This document shows positions 16,942 to 26,390 of a DNA stretch of 59,035 bases, one piece after another. This DNA comes from Bacteroidales bacterium (GTDB lineage Bacteria > Bacteroidota > Bacteroidia > Bacteroidales > UBA932), in the NCBI GenBank assembly GCA_012839605.1, contig DUNA01000055.1, positions 1 through 59,035 of the forward strand, read 5' to 3'. Position numbers and translations under genes: made by a program. Each line of letters starts with the position of its first letter. Within the stretch, counting starts at the first letter, position 1. Below the pieces are notes generated by a model. That model was given only the letters and a program-made list of their open reading frames with translations, had not been told where the DNA came from and did not search any database.

Positions 16942-18507
16942 ATGTCAACTCAACAAGTAAGGGTGCGTTTTGCACCAAGTCCCACGGGTCCTCTTCATAT
17001 GGGCGGAGTTCGTACGGCTTTGTTCAATTACCTGTTTGCCAAAAAGCACAACGGGACTTTTGTTTTAAGAATAGAAGATACAGATTCGCGACGCTTTGTT
17101 CCCGGAGCCGAACAATACATTGTAGATGCACTTGCTTGGTGCGGCATCTTGCCCAACGAGGGCATACTTTCCGATGGCACACCTGCAAGCACCCCTTCCG
17201 ATCAAAATCCGTACGCTCCGTATAGGCAAAGCGAACGAAAGTCCATCTATAAAGAATATGCTTTGCGCCTTATTTCAACAGGCCATGCCTATTATGCCTT
17301 TGATGCACCGGAGGAGTTAGACAATATGCGCAAAGAGGCGGAACAGAACGGTCAAACTTTCGTTTACGACAGCGTGCTAAGAAAAAGGACAAGCAATTCT
17401 CTGCTTCTGTCGGAAGAGGAAACAGCCCAAAGACTGCAAGAAGGCAACGATTGGGTCATTCGTTTTAAAATACCGGAAGACACAACCGTTGCTATGGACG
17501 ATCTTATAAGAGGTTCCATGCACGTACACACCCACACTCTGGATGACAAAGTATTATGGAAAGCTCAAGACGGACTTCCCACCTACCATCTGGCCAATGT
17601 GGTTGACGACTACCTGATGCAGATTACGCACGTCATCCGAGGTGAAGAATGGTTGCCCTCCCTACCGCTACATTATTTGCTCTACGGGGCGTTCGGCTGG
17701 GAAACGGCCCGTCCGCAATTTGCACACGTGCCCTTGCTGCTCAAACCGGACGGAAAAGGAAAATTGAGCAAACGCGACGGCGACCGGTTGGGGTTTCCCG
17801 TATTCCCTCTGGAATGGAGCGGGTCTGACGGCGAAACAGCCACAGGATACAGAGAGTCCGGGTATTTTGCCGAGGCCTTCGTAAATCTCATTGCCTTGTT
17901 GGGGTGGAATCCGGGAACGGAGCAAGAACTGTTTTCTCTGGAAGAGTTGGTAGAGGCTTTTTCCCTGGAAAGAGTCCACAAATCGGGGGCACGCTTCAAT
18001 CCGGAAAAAGCAAAATGGTTTAACGAACAGTATTTGCGCACATACCCGCAAGAGCGTCTGTTGGAATTGTATCTACCCATCTTGGCATCGCACAACGTAA
18101 ATACTACTGGTGAAAAAGCCGGTAAGGTGCTAAGCCTGATAAAAAACAGAGCTTCTTTTGTACATGATTTTTGGGATTTGTCGTACTATTTTTTCCAACC
18201 TCCGACCTCTTACGATGAGCAGATGAAAAAGAAATTCATCACAGAACAGACACCGGATATCATACACCATGTAAAACAAACCTTGTCTGCATGTTCGCCT
18301 TTTGAAGCCACACATATTGGAAACGCACTCACCACATTGATTACGGACAAACAGTGGAAAACGGGACAAGTGATGAACACCCTCAGACTCACCCTGGTTG
18401 GTAAGGGAACGGGACCCGGTGTAGCAGAAATAATAGAAGTCATTGGAAAAGAAGACACCGCAAACCGCCTGGACAAGGCATTAAAGCAGTGGTTTGATGA
18501 AACATAA
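16942..18507 (+). CDS. gltX: Glutamate--tRNA ligase
   Basis: Class I aminoacyl-tRNA synthetase charging tRNA-Glu. 521 residues. The HIGH-type motif sits in PSPTGPLHMGGVRTALFN near residue 14, and the KMSKS-type motif is KLSKRDGD near residue 275. The C-terminal anticodon-binding region runs through KGTGPGVAEIIEVIGKE. It follows ftsZ after one base and continues the operon, so glutamyl-tRNA supply is transcriptionally tied to division genes here. Its last codons overlap the transporter gene. Confidence 0.96.
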   Translation: MSTQQVRVRFAPSPTGPLHMGGVRTALFNYLFAKKHNGTFVLRIEDTDSRRFVPGAEQYIVDALAWCGILPNEGILSDGTPASTPSDQNPYAPYRQSERKSIYKEYALRLISTGHAYYAFDAPEELDNMRKEAEQNGQTFVYDSVLRKRTSNSLLLSEEETAQRLQEGNDWVIRFKIPEDTTVAMDDLIRGSMHVHTHTLDDKVLWKAQDGLPTYHLANVVDDYLMQITHVIRGEEWLPSLPLHYLLYGAFGWETARPQFAHVPLLLKPDGKGKLSKRDGDRLGFPVFPLEWSGSDGETATGYRESGYFAEAFVNLIALLGWNPGTEQELFSLEELVEAFSLERVHKSGARFNPEKAKWFNEQYLRTYPQERLLELYLPILASHNVNTTGEKAGKVLSLIKNRASFVHDFWDLSYYFFQPPTSYDEQMKKKFITEQTPDIIHHVKQTLSACSPFEATHIGNALTTLITDKQWKTGQVMNTLRLTLVGKGTGPGVAEIIEVIGKEDTANRLDKALKQWFDET

Positions 18508-19708
18508 CACACCCAGGTGGTGGCCTTTGCTGACAACAAATTTTCTGGGCGTCTTTAACGACAATTACCTGAAAACCTTGACGTGCTTTATTGCCGTTGC
18601 TTGGGTAGGCACCCACTACGAAGGCCCCCTTGTTTCTTTGGCAGCGGGATTGCTGGTATTTCCGTATGTATTTTTCTCTCCTCTAGCAGGTCGTTGGGCC
18701 GTTGTTTACAACAAAATCAAAGTAGTACGTATTGCCAAAGCAGCGGAAATCCCCATCATGCTCTTGGCTTCTATAGGTTTTTTAACAAAAAGTGTTTGGC
18801 TGGTGATGACTTCCATATTGCTCATGGGAGTTCAAAGTTGTCTGTTTTCTCCTTCAAAATACGGACTCATCAGAGATATTGGTGGAGAGGAAAAAATTGC
18901 CTACGGTACGGGAAATATGGAAACGGTATCGTTTTTAGGTATGATACTGGGAACCATGTCGGCTTCCTTCTTTGCAGGAACCGTTCCGGCTTTGGGGTTG
19001 GCCGTTATGTTCCTTTTCATAGCCGTCACAGGATACTTTACTTCAAAACACATTGTGGCAAAAGAACCGGTTACTGAAGAAAGCAAAGAAACAGTCCGCC
19101 CTTTCCTCTTTTTATTCCAAAGTGTAAAAAATGCACGGTCCTACCGGGGCCTGAACCAAGTAGTCATAGCTTTGTCTGTTTTTTGGTTTGTGGCGGGGAT
19201 GATTCAAATGACCTTATTGATCTACTGCCGCAGAATTCTGGATATGACAGATTTTCAGACAGGGTTGGTACTGACGGCAGCCGCCGTAGGTACGGGAGCC
19301 GGCTGCTTCTTGTCGGGCTTGGTTTCCGGAAAATGGAACAACCGAATTGTGGTACCTCTATGCAGTTTGGGAATAGCTTTTGCCTTTCTTTCTGTATATT
19401 TTTTCTCTCTATCAGGCTTTTGGTTTGGTCTCTTGTTTTTCATAACAGGCCTGTTGTGTGGATTGTATAAAGTTCCCTTTGATGCAGCCATTATAGGCAA
19501 AGTCCCCGGACGCCGGCTAGGCCCCATGTTGGCATACGCCAACCAGATGTCCTTTTTATTTATTTTGGCCGCATCCGGAGTATTTGCCATCTTGACAAAA
19601 AACGGGAACACTGCTGCCGTATTTTTATTCCTGGGCGTACTCATGGCTGCTACAACATTGTTTGTGGTTTTTTCTAAGTATCTTTGGAGCCGCAATCAGG
19701 AAATATGA
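18497..19708 (+). CDS. Major facilitator superfamily transporter, LplT-like
   Basis: Inner-membrane transporter, 403 residues, about 12 hydrophobic helices. The N-terminus LLTTNFLGVFNDNYLKT resembles the start of lysophospholipid transporter LplT and of MFS domains fused to acyltransferases. That suggests flipping of lysophospholipids, but substrate cannot be read from sequence. The ATG at 18497 lies inside the end of gltX, and the stop overlaps the rfbC start (ATGA). No acyltransferase gene follows. Confidence 0.75.
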   Translation: MKHNTPRWWPLLTTNFLGVFNDNYLKTLTCFIAVAWVGTHYEGPLVSLAAGLLVFPYVFFSPLAGRWAVVYNKIKVVRIAKAAEIPIMLLASIGFLTKSVWLVMTSILLMGVQSCLFSPSKYGLIRDIGGEEKIAYGTGNMETVSFLGMILGTMSASFFAGTVPALGLAVMFLFIAVTGYFTSKHIVAKEPVTEESKETVRPFLFLFQSVKNARSYRGLNQVVIALSVFWFVAGMIQMTLLIYCRRILDMTDFQTGLVLTAAAVGTGAGCFLSGLVSGKWNNRIVVPLCSLGIAFAFLSVYFFSLSGFWFGLLFFITGLLCGLYKVPFDAAIIGKVPGRRLGPMLAYANQMSFLFILAASGVFAILTKNGNTAAVFLFLGVLMAATTLFVVFSKYLWSRNQEI

Positions 19709-20235
19709 AAATTGAAGAAAGCCGTATAAAAGGTATTTGGATCATTACACCACGCGTATTTGAAGACGAGCGAGGGTACTTCATGGAATCTTACCTGAAA
19801 GACAAACTGGAAGAAAAGACAGGTCCCATCACGTTTGTTCAAGAAAACGAATCCATGTCGCGTTACGGTGTAACAAGAGGATTGCATTTCCAAAAAGAAC
19901 CGTTTTCACAATCCAAATTTATACGTGTTGTAGTTGGAGAAATTTTTGACGTAGCCGTTGATATAAGAAGCGGATCATCCACATTCGGACAATTTTTTTC
20001 CACTCGTTTGAGTGCTGAAAACAAAAAACAATTGTTCATTCCCAAAGGATTTGCGCATGGATTTTGCGTGTTGTCTGAAAAAGCAGTCGTACAATACAAA
20101 ACAGACACCTTGTACCATCCGGAATCCGAGGGTGCCTTCAGGTACGACTCTCCTTCCTTAGGCATTCCCTGGCCTTTGTCCTCCACAGAAATGATCCTCT
20201 CTGAAAAAGATAAAAACGCACCGTTTTTTACATGA
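19705..20235 (+). CDS. rfbC: dTDP-4-dehydrorhamnose 3,5-epimerase
   Basis: Cupin-fold epimerase converting dTDP-4-keto-6-deoxyglucose to dTDP-4-keto-rhamnose in dTDP-rhamnose synthesis. 176 residues. Family segments: RGYFMESY, the catalytic histidine in TRGLHFQ, the catalytic Asp in VAVDIR, IPKGFAHGF, and YHPESEGAFRYDSP. The ATG at 19705 is preferred; the open frame extends seven codons further into the transporter gene. It is isolated here from rfbA, rfbB and rfbD. Linked by 4-base overlaps to both neighbours. Confidence 0.93.
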   Translation: MKIEESRIKGIWIITPRVFEDERGYFMESYLKDKLEEKTGPITFVQENESMSRYGVTRGLHFQKEPFSQSKFIRVVVGEIFDVAVDIRSGSSTFGQFFSTRLSAENKKQLFIPKGFAHGFCVLSEKAVVQYKTDTLYHPESEGAFRYDSPSLGIPWPLSSTEMILSEKDKNAPFFT

Positions 20236-20996
20236 TGCAAAACACTGTCGTTCTGGACAAACACGCTTTACAAGGTCCGGCTCCGGACGCCCAAACCTCC
20301 ATAAAGGAAGGAGTGGTGTTGTGTATGAACAAGCCTCTGAGTTGGACATCGGCAGATGTGGTACGCAAAGTGCGGTTTGCTTTGCAACGCCGTTGGCGTT
20401 TGAAAAAAATAAAAGTAGGTCATGCCGGAACGTTAGATCCGCTGGCAACAGGTTTGCTTATAATCTGTATTGGAAAGGCTACACAATTGGCCAATTTTTT
20501 TCAGGCTCAAGACAAGGAATACATAGCCGATATATTGTTTGGCGCAACTACACCTTCCTACGATTTGGAGCACCCCGTAGATCGTACGTATCCATGGGAA
20601 CACATAAACGAAAAGATACTGGAAGATGCACTACATCGTTTCCTTGGAGAGCAACAACAAGTCCCTCCCGTCTACTCTGCCAAAGTCATTGACGGCATAC
20701 GTGCTTATGAACTGGCAAGACAAGGAAACGCTCCAAAGATGAAAGAGCATACTATTTGCATACATGCTTTAGAAACCATAAGTTTTACTCCTCCCCGCCT
20801 TACACTCAAAATCAATTGCAGTAAAGGCACTTACATACGCTCGTTGGCACGAGATTTGGGGGCGGCTCTAGAGAGCGGTGCCCACTTGACTGCATTGCAC
20901 CGTTCCAAATCAGGTCCCTATACCGCTGAGGACGCTATGAGTGTAGAAGATTTTGAAGAATTTTTTAAAAATGAAATAAAAAACACGACTGTATGA
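20232..20996 (+). CDS. truB: tRNA pseudouridine(55) synthase
   Basis: Makes pseudouridine 55 in the T loop of tRNAs. 254 residues. The catalytic aspartate is in [11 protein letters not shown] near residue 70, preceded by the KPLSWTS segment; later motifs are [29 protein letters not shown] and [12 protein letters not shown]. No long C-terminal PUA domain is apparent. The start may be ATG 20232 or the next codon. ATGA overlaps link it to rfbC and to queA. Confidence 0.95.
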   Translation: MMQNTVVLDKHALQGPAPDAQTSIKEGVVLCMNKPLSWTSADVVRKVRFALQRRWRLKKIKVGHAGTLDPLATGLLIICIGKATQLANFFQAQDKEYIADILFGATTPSYDLEHPVDRTYPWEHINEKILEDALHRFLGEQQQVPPVYSAKVIDGIRAYELARQGNAPKMKEHTICIHALETISFTPPRLTLKINCSKGTYIRSLARDLGAALESGAHLTALHRSKSGPYTAEDAMSVEDFEEFFKNEIKNTTV

Positions 20997-22042
20997 AGCT
21001 TTCACAATTCAATTTTGATTTACCGGCCGGATTGATTGCCCAATACCCCGTTGAAAACAGGGATGAATCCCGAATGATGGTTCTGCACAAAGATACCGGT
21101 CGTACGGAACATCTTATTTTTAAAGACATCATTCATCTTATGAACGAAAACGATGTCGCTATTTTCAACAACACAAAAGTATTTCCGGCAAGGCTCTTTG
21201 GAAACAAAGAAAAAACCGGAGCTGAAATTGAAGTGTTCCTTCTTAGGGAATTGAATAAAGACCAGCGTTTGTGGGACGTACTTGTAGATCCTGCTCGTAA
21301 AATCAGAATTGGAAACAAATTGTACTTTGGAGAAAACGAGGCCCTTGTTGCAGAAGTAATAGACAACACCACGTCAAGAGGAAGGACCCTGCGTTTTCTC
21401 TGCGACAGAACGTATGAAGAGTTCAAAGAAACGTTATACCGTCTTGGACAAATGCCCGTTCCGCGGTGGATTAGAAAACAGGCCGAGCCCATGGACGTGG
21501 AGCGTTACCAAACCGTATATGCAGAAATAGAAGGTTCCATTGCTGCTCCGGACGGAGGGTTGCATTTCAGCCGCGAATTGTTAAAACGCATGGAAATCAA
21601 GGGGGTAGAAAGAACACAAATCACCTTACACATAGGCATGGGCCATTTTAGAGCCGTAGACGTAGAAGACCTTTCCAAACACAAGATGGATTCTGAACCT
21701 ATGGCGATCACTCCGGAAACAGCCCAAGTGGTAAACAAGGCAAAGAGTACCGGGCATCGTGTATTTGCTACGGGAATTGATGTGTTGCGAGCCATAGAAA
21801 CGTCTGTAACCACAAAAAGAGAACTGACACACTTTGAAGGATGGACCAACAAGTTTATTTTTCCTCCTTACGATTTTTGTATTGCCAATGCGCTTGTCTC
21901 TAATTTTCATTTGCCAAAATCTACCATGCTTATGTTTGTAGCTGCATTTGGAGGATACGAAATGGTCATGGAAGCATACAAAGAAGCAAAAAAAGAAAAA
22001 TACCGCTTTGGGGCTTACGGAGATGCCCTATTGATTATCTAG
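20993..22042 (+). CDS. queA: S-adenosylmethionine:tRNA ribosyltransferase-isomerase
   Basis: Transfers the ribosyl group of S-adenosylmethionine to preQ1 in tRNA, making epoxyqueuosine. 349 residues, typical length. N-terminal [19 protein letters not shown], then [38 protein letters not shown], and the C-terminal [15 protein letters not shown] segment. With truB it forms a small tRNA-modification pair inside the operon. Confidence 0.96.
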   Translation: MKLSQFNFDLPAGLIAQYPVENRDESRMMVLHKDTGRTEHLIFKDIIHLMNENDVAIFNNTKVFPARLFGNKEKTGAEIEVFLLRELNKDQRLWDVLVDPARKIRIGNKLYFGENEALVAEVIDNTTSRGRTLRFLCDRTYEEFKETLYRLGQMPVPRWIRKQAEPMDVERYQTVYAEIEGSIAAPDGGLHFSRELLKRMEIKGVERTQITLHIGMGHFRAVDVEDLSKHKMDSEPMAITPETAQVVNKAKSTGHRVFATGIDVLRAIETSVTTKRELTHFEGWTNKFIFPPYDFCIANALVSNFHLPKSTMLMFVAAFGGYEMVMEAYKEAKKEKYRFGAYGDALLII

Positions 22043-22064
22043 CAGGTTAGGCGTATATTTGAGA

Positions 22065-23180
22065 ATGATTTGTGCGGAAGAAGATGTGTGTATATGTGCT
22101 CTGAGCCTGTGTTTCAGACACGAAGGCGGTTTAGCCAGAAAATTGTACGATTTTTACGGGAGTGCCCGTGCTGTTTTTCAACAACCTCTTGAAGAATTGG
22201 TCCAACACAAGGGCATGAGAAGAGGGCTTGTGAAGAACATTTCTGATCCCAACCTGTTCCAAGAAGCAGAAAAGACTGTCAAATGGTTGCAGTCTAAAAA
22301 CGTTCGGACTGTTTTCATATATGATGACTCCTATCCGTACCGTTTGAGAGAGTGTCCGGACGCACCCTTGCTTTTGTATGTTTTTGGTCAAACAGACTGG
22401 AATGCGTCCCATGTGTTATCTATAGTAGGTACAAGACGCGCTACTATGTATGGAAAAGACGTGTGCAAAGACATTGTTTCAGGATTTCCTCAACTGGGAC
22501 TACATCCCGTCATAGTAAGCGGCTTGGCTTTTGGCATTGATGTTACGGCTCATAAGGCCGCTTTGGAGCACAATTTGCCAACGATTGCCGTACTCCCGGC
22601 CGGCATAGATGTAATATACCCTGCATCGCACAGGTCCGTAGCCATAGATATTGCTAAAAAGGGAATGGTTATCAGTGAATTTCCACCCGATACGCAAGGA
22701 AACAAAAACAATTTCTTGCAACGCAACAGAATCATTGCCGGTTTGTCAGATGCCACATTGGTTGTTGAGTCCGGAGAAAACGGAGGTGCACTCATAACGG
22801 CACATCTGGCTCTGGGTTATTCCAGAGACGTACTGGCTGTTCCCGGTCGAACAACAGATAAAAATTCGAAAGGCTGCAACAACTTGATAAAAGAAAACAA
22901 AGCCGCACTCGTTACATGTGCACGCGACGTAGCGGACGTATTGCAATGGGATATTCCCGTAGAAAAAGACAGAAAGGCTGTACAACAAAAAATCTTTAAT
23001 ACCTTAGAGCCCGTAGAACAACAAATAGTAACGCAAATGCAACACACCGGCGGCAACATAGACGCATTGGCAGAAGCTTTGAATATGCCTTTCCCACAAT
23101 TGGCAGTCGCACTAACGAATCTGCAAATCAAAGGTGTGGTGGAATGCAGTGAAAACAAAGAATTCAGACTCCTTCTATGA
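22065..23180 (+). CDS. dprA: DNA-processing protein DprA
   Basis: Binds incoming single-stranded DNA and loads RecA during natural transformation. 371 residues from the ATG at 22065. The Rossmann-like core is clear: SIVGTRRATMYG near residue 122, VSGLAFGIDVTAH near 150, LPAGIDVIYPASHR near 177, FLQRNRIIAGLS and ESGENGGALITA. An N-terminal helix-hairpin-helix-like region and a C-terminal winged-helix (DML1-like) region flank it. The gene is linked to a ComEA-like gene product encoded at 35827, consistent with possible DNA uptake. Confidence 0.94.
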   Translation: MICAEEDVCICALSLCFRHEGGLARKLYDFYGSARAVFQQPLEELVQHKGMRRGLVKNISDPNLFQEAEKTVKWLQSKNVRTVFIYDDSYPYRLRECPDAPLLLYVFGQTDWNASHVLSIVGTRRATMYGKDVCKDIVSGFPQLGLHPVIVSGLAFGIDVTAHKAALEHNLPTIAVLPAGIDVIYPASHRSVAIDIAKKGMVISEFPPDTQGNKNNFLQRNRIIAGLSDATLVVESGENGGALITAHLALGYSRDVLAVPGRTTDKNSKGCNNLIKENKAALVTCARDVADVLQWDIPVEKDRKAVQQKIFNTLEPVEQQIVTQMQHTGGNIDALAEALNMPFPQLAVALTNLQIKGVVECSENKEFRLLL

Positions 23181-23947
23181 TGATAGACACACATGTACAC
23201 TTATACGACCAAGCGTACGATCAAGACAGAGACCAAGTAGTCGTACGCGCCCAAGAAGCCGGAGTTGCCCGCTGCATACTTCCGGCCATTGACAAAAATT
23301 CCTACCCGGCAATGGAAGCTTGTTTGCAAGCTTATCCCCATTTTTGTTACAAAGCCATAGGGGTACATCCTGGATCAATTGACAAAAACTACAAAACAGA
23401 ATTGGATTTTGCTTTTTCAAAGAAAAAAGACGCCGTAGCCGTAGGAGAAATAGGGCTCGATTTTTACCGTTCGCAAGAATTCAAAAAAGAACAGATAACA
23501 GTATTGGAAGAGCAGCTGGAGTGGGCCAAAGAATGGGATTTGCCTGTGATTATTCATTCGCGATCGTCTTTTCCTGAATTGTTGGACACGTTCAAAAGGT
23601 GCCGGTTCCCCAATATGCGTGGTATTCTTCACGCTTGGTCTGCAGGTGTGGAAGTATTTCAAGAAGCCAACAAGTACGGTACATTTTATATGGGTATAGG
23701 AGGTGTGCTGACCTTTAAGAACGCTCGCCTGGCACACGTAGTGGAAAAAACACCCTTGTCAGACATTGTTTTGGAAACCGACGCCCCTTGGTTGGCTCCG
23801 GATCCTTATAGAGGCAAACGGAATGAAAGTGCTTACCTGGTGCACATTGTAAAAAAAATGGCAGCCATAAAAGAAATAAGTCTGCATGAAATTGTGTCTG
23901 TTACAACACAAAATGCATTATCTTTGTTGTTTAATAAAGAGACATGA
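23177..23947 (+). CDS. tatD: TatD family metal-dependent hydrolase
   Basis: TIM-barrel metal-dependent deoxyribonuclease/hydrolase of the TatD family. 256 residues. Metal ligands: the HVH pair at the N-terminus, the Glu in GEIGLDFY near residue 91, a His in IIHSRSS near 127, a His in ILHAWSAG near 152 and the Asp in ETDAPWL near 201. Several paralogues exist in most bacteria, so the symbol is family level. ATGA overlaps with dprA and ansA. Confidence 0.9.
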   Translation: MMIDTHVHLYDQAYDQDRDQVVVRAQEAGVARCILPAIDKNSYPAMEACLQAYPHFCYKAIGVHPGSIDKNYKTELDFAFSKKKDAVAVGEIGLDFYRSQEFKKEQITVLEEQLEWAKEWDLPVIIHSRSSFPELLDTFKRCRFPNMRGILHAWSAGVEVFQEANKYGTFYMGIGGVLTFKNARLAHVVEKTPLSDIVLETDAPWLAPDPYRGKRNESAYLVHIVKKMAAIKEISLHEIVSVTTQNALSLLFNKET

Positions 23948-24972
23948 AAAAACCGGCTGTTCTTGTCATATATACCGGAGGAACTATAGGAATGAAAGCT
24001 CATCCCGTAACGGGAGAGTTGGTGCCTTTCCGTTTTGAACACGTTTTGGAAGAGGTGCCGGAACTTAGAAAATTTGGGTTCCAAATAGACACCCTGTCTT
24101 TTGATCCCATTATAGATTCTTCCAATATCATTCCGGATTTTTGGATACGACTGGCTCTTCTTATTGAAGAAAAATACACCTTATACGACGGATTTGTCAT
24201 CCTACATGGAACAGATACCATGAGCTATACGGCCTCGGCCCTAAGCTTTATGCTTAAAAACCCGGAAAAGCCGGTCATTCTCACAGGCAGTCAATTGCCC
24301 ATAGGCATGCCCAGAACGGATGGAAAGGAGAATTTCATTTCTGCTGTAGAAATAGCTGCACAAAAAAGAGACGACGGCCACGCCATGGTGCCGGAAGTAT
24401 GTATTTTCTTTCAAGAGAAATTGTTCCGAGGCAACAGGACCTTTAAATACAACGCAGAGGAGTTCCGTGCGTTCCGTTCTCCCAATTACCCTCCCCTTGC
24501 AGAAGCAGGAATCCAAATCAAATACAATACACACGCCATCAAATACCCAAAAAAATGGGGGCAAAAACTTGAAGTATGCACCCGTTTGGGAACAGATGTA
24601 GCCATCTTAAAAATTTTCCCGGGTATTGAAGAAAAAACAGGCAAAGCGTTGCTGAACATTCCGGGATTAAGGGCTGTAATCTTGGAAACATACGGACGCG
24701 GTAACGCCCCTTCGCTTGACTGGTTGCTGAAAAGCTTGACGGATGCTGTAGCAAAAGATATCATTATCTTAAACATCACTCAGTGTCCGGCAGGAAGCGT
24801 ATCTATGGAATCGTATGCTTGCGGAGCTCGATTAAAAAAAGCCGGAGTGCTAAGCGGATTGGATATGACAACAGAAGCCGCATTGACAAAAATTATGTTA
24901 TTAACAGGACTACACTCTGACAATAAGAAAGTTAGAGAGCTTTTAACCGTTTCTTTAAGTGGTGAATTTTAA
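23944..24972 (+). CDS. ansA: Type I asparaginase
   Basis: Hydrolyses L-asparagine to aspartate and ammonia. 342 residues without a signal peptide, as expected of the cytoplasmic type I enzyme. The first catalytic threonine is in YTGGTIGM near residue 12; the second set, HGTDTMSYT, is near residue 89; ILTGSQLPIG follows near 117. Last gene of the 21-gene run; its stop is followed by the tRNA-Ser promoter. Confidence 0.93.
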   Translation: MKKPAVLVIYTGGTIGMKAHPVTGELVPFRFEHVLEEVPELRKFGFQIDTLSFDPIIDSSNIIPDFWIRLALLIEEKYTLYDGFVILHGTDTMSYTASALSFMLKNPEKPVILTGSQLPIGMPRTDGKENFISAVEIAAQKRDDGHAMVPEVCIFFQEKLFRGNRTFKYNAEEFRAFRSPNYPPLAEAGIQIKYNTHAIKYPKKWGQKLEVCTRLGTDVAILKIFPGIEEKTGKALLNIPGLRAVILETYGRGNAPSLDWLLKSLTDAVAKDIIILNITQCPAGSVSMESYACGARLKKAGVLSGLDMTTEAALTKIMLLTGLHSDNKKVRELLTVSLSGEF

Positions 24973-24980
24973 TACAAATG

Positions 24981-25010
24981 TTTGCATTTCTACTTTTTTA
25001 AGTAACTTGC
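24981..25010 (+). promoter_or_regulatory. Promoter of the tRNA-Ser gene
   Basis: TTTG at 24981 and TAACTTGC at 25003, separated by 18 bases, resemble the Bacteroidota -33 (TTG) and -7 (TAnnTTTG) elements with one mismatch. Transcription would start about 17 bases before the tRNA. Confidence 0.45.
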
Positions 25011-25032
25011 GATGTTTTTAACTTATTTATAA

Positions 25033-25121
25033 GGAGAGGTGGCCGAGTTGGTCGAAGGCGCGCGCCTGGAAAGTGCGTAAACTCCAAAAGGGTTTCGTGG
25101 GTTCGAATCCCACTCTCTCCG
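25033..25121 (+). tRNA. tRNA-Ser (anticodon GGA)
   Basis: An 89-base serine-type tRNA with a long variable arm. The acceptor stem pairs GGAGAGG with TCTCTCC (last pair G-T), the anticodon loop contains CTGGAAA (anticodon GGA, reading TCC/TCT), and the T arm is GTGGGTTCGAATCCCAC. The discriminator base is G at 25121 and CCA is not encoded, so the CCA-adding enzyme at 43534 is required. It lies alone between ansA and exbB. Confidence 0.95.
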
Positions 25122-25126
25122 CAACG

Positions 25127-25155
25127 ACAATATTACAACGAACAATATTACAACG
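25127..25155 (+). repeat. Short tandem duplication upstream of exbB
   Basis: ACAATATTACAACG occurs at 25127 and again at 25142 (period 15 bases), between the tRNA and exbB. It ends just before a TTTG at 25156 that could belong to the exbB promoter. Function unknown. Confidence 0.6.
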
Positions 25156-25196
25156 TTTGATAACTATAAATTCTTAACTCTAATTATTCAACAGAA

Positions 25197-25934
25197 ATGA
25201 AAAAGTTTTTCGTATTTTTGGCAGTTCTAGGGTTCATTACCATTTCTGCTCAGTACGCAGTTGCACAAACAGCCACCTTGACAGGTGAAACAGAACAGGT
25301 TGAAATCCCCGTTCACCAACAACTCAAAACAAAATTTATTGAAGGTGGTCCCGAATTTATGGCAGTTATTCTGCTTTGTTTGGTGTTTGGCCTGGCTTTA
25401 GCCATTGAGCGTATTATTTATTTGACGCTAGCAGAAACAAATACCGGCAAATTGCTAGATAAAGTGGAAAACGCCATGAAAGAAGGTGGTGTAACAGCTG
25501 CTATGGATGTTTGCCGCAATACTCGTGGACCGGTAGCAAGTATCTTTTATCAAGGCCTCTCTCGTGCAGACCAAGGACTTGAAATTGTAGAGAAGTCTAT
25601 CACTTCATACGGTTCTGTGCAAATGAGCCAACTTGAAAAAGGTCTTTCTTGGATTCAGCTCTTTATTGCTATTGCACCTATGTTAGGTTTCATGGGTACA
25701 GTTATTGGTATGATTGCGGCCTTTGACGCTATTGAAGCTGCTGGAGATATTTCTCCCAACATTGTAGCCGGCGGTATCAAGGTTGCTCTTATTACCACTG
25801 TTTTTGGTCTTATCGTAGCCATTATTCTCCAATTGTTCTACAACTACCTGGTTGCCAAAATTGACGGTATTGTACTGAAGATGGAAGATGCTTCCATTGC
25901 AATGGTTGATATTTTGGTCAAATACGAAAAATAA
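25197..25934 (+). CDS. exbB: MotA/TolQ/ExbB proton channel family protein
   Basis: Inner-membrane proton-channel subunit that, with ExbD, energises TonB-dependent outer-membrane transport. 245 residues. A signal-like N-terminus ending near AVAQ at residue 23 is followed by a short extracytoplasmic stretch and membrane helices at about 54-75, 150-178 and 194-217. The last two carry the conserved GFMGTVIGM and ITTVFGLIVAI segments of the family. First gene of a four-gene operon. Confidence 0.93.
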   Translation: MKKFFVFLAVLGFITISAQYAVAQTATLTGETEQVEIPVHQQLKTKFIEGGPEFMAVILLCLVFGLALAIERIIYLTLAETNTGKLLDKVENAMKEGGVTAAMDVCRNTRGPVASIFYQGLSRADQGLEIVEKSITSYGSVQMSQLEKGLSWIQLFIAIAPMLGFMGTVIGMIAAFDAIEAAGDISPNIVAGGIKVALITTVFGLIVAIILQLFYNYLVAKIDGIVLKMEDASIAMVDILVKYEK

Positions 25935-25943
25935 AACAAGGAA

Positions 25944-26369
25944 ATGAAGAATATATCAAAAATAACCGTATGGGTACTCTTTGCAGTCAGTATCTTGCTT
26001 ACTATATTGTATCTAATCAATATTGGCGGTAACAAACTGGATGCATGGACATATACCTATCTGAACTGGGCCTACGTGATGATAGCCCTATCTGTTATTC
26101 TGATTGTCCTGTTGCCTATATTGACTTTCAAACAAAGAACCGTTAAAATAAAACCCCTTTTGATTACTTTGGCAATCGCCATTGTACTTGTTGGCGGCTC
26201 TTATTTGTTAGCTCCGGGTACACCTGTTACCTTAGCAACAGGAACTGTAGTGGAAGGGTCTGTGGTAAAGTTTACAGACACCTCTATTTATATGACTTAC
26301 ATTCTGGTGGCATTTTCGGGCATTGCCATAGTAGGCGGCTCGATATACAATGCCCTCAGAAAGAATTAA
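25944..26369 (+). CDS. Small four-helix membrane protein in the exbBD operon
   Basis: Unknown function. 141 residues with four predicted membrane helices (about residues 8-28, 40-60, 68-86 and 116-136) and short loops; no catalytic motif seen. It sits between exbB and the first exbD with gaps of 9 and 21 bases, so it is co-transcribed. I recall a similar small membrane protein in exbB-exbD operons of other Bacteroidota, which suggests an accessory role in the energising complex, but this is inference. Confidence 0.8.
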   Translation: MKNISKITVWVLFAVSILLTILYLINIGGNKLDAWTYTYLNWAYVMIALSVILIVLLPILTFKQRTVKIKPLLITLAIAIVLVGGSYLLAPGTPVTLATGTVVEGSVVKFTDTSIYMTYILVAFSGIAIVGGSIYNALRKN

Positions 26370-26390
26370 TCCGGTAAATTTTAAACAATT

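Noticed and set aside
25156-25188. exbB promoter (TTTG at 25156 with TAATTATT at 25181)
   Set aside because: The downstream element has two mismatches to TAnnTTTG and spacing is only approximate.
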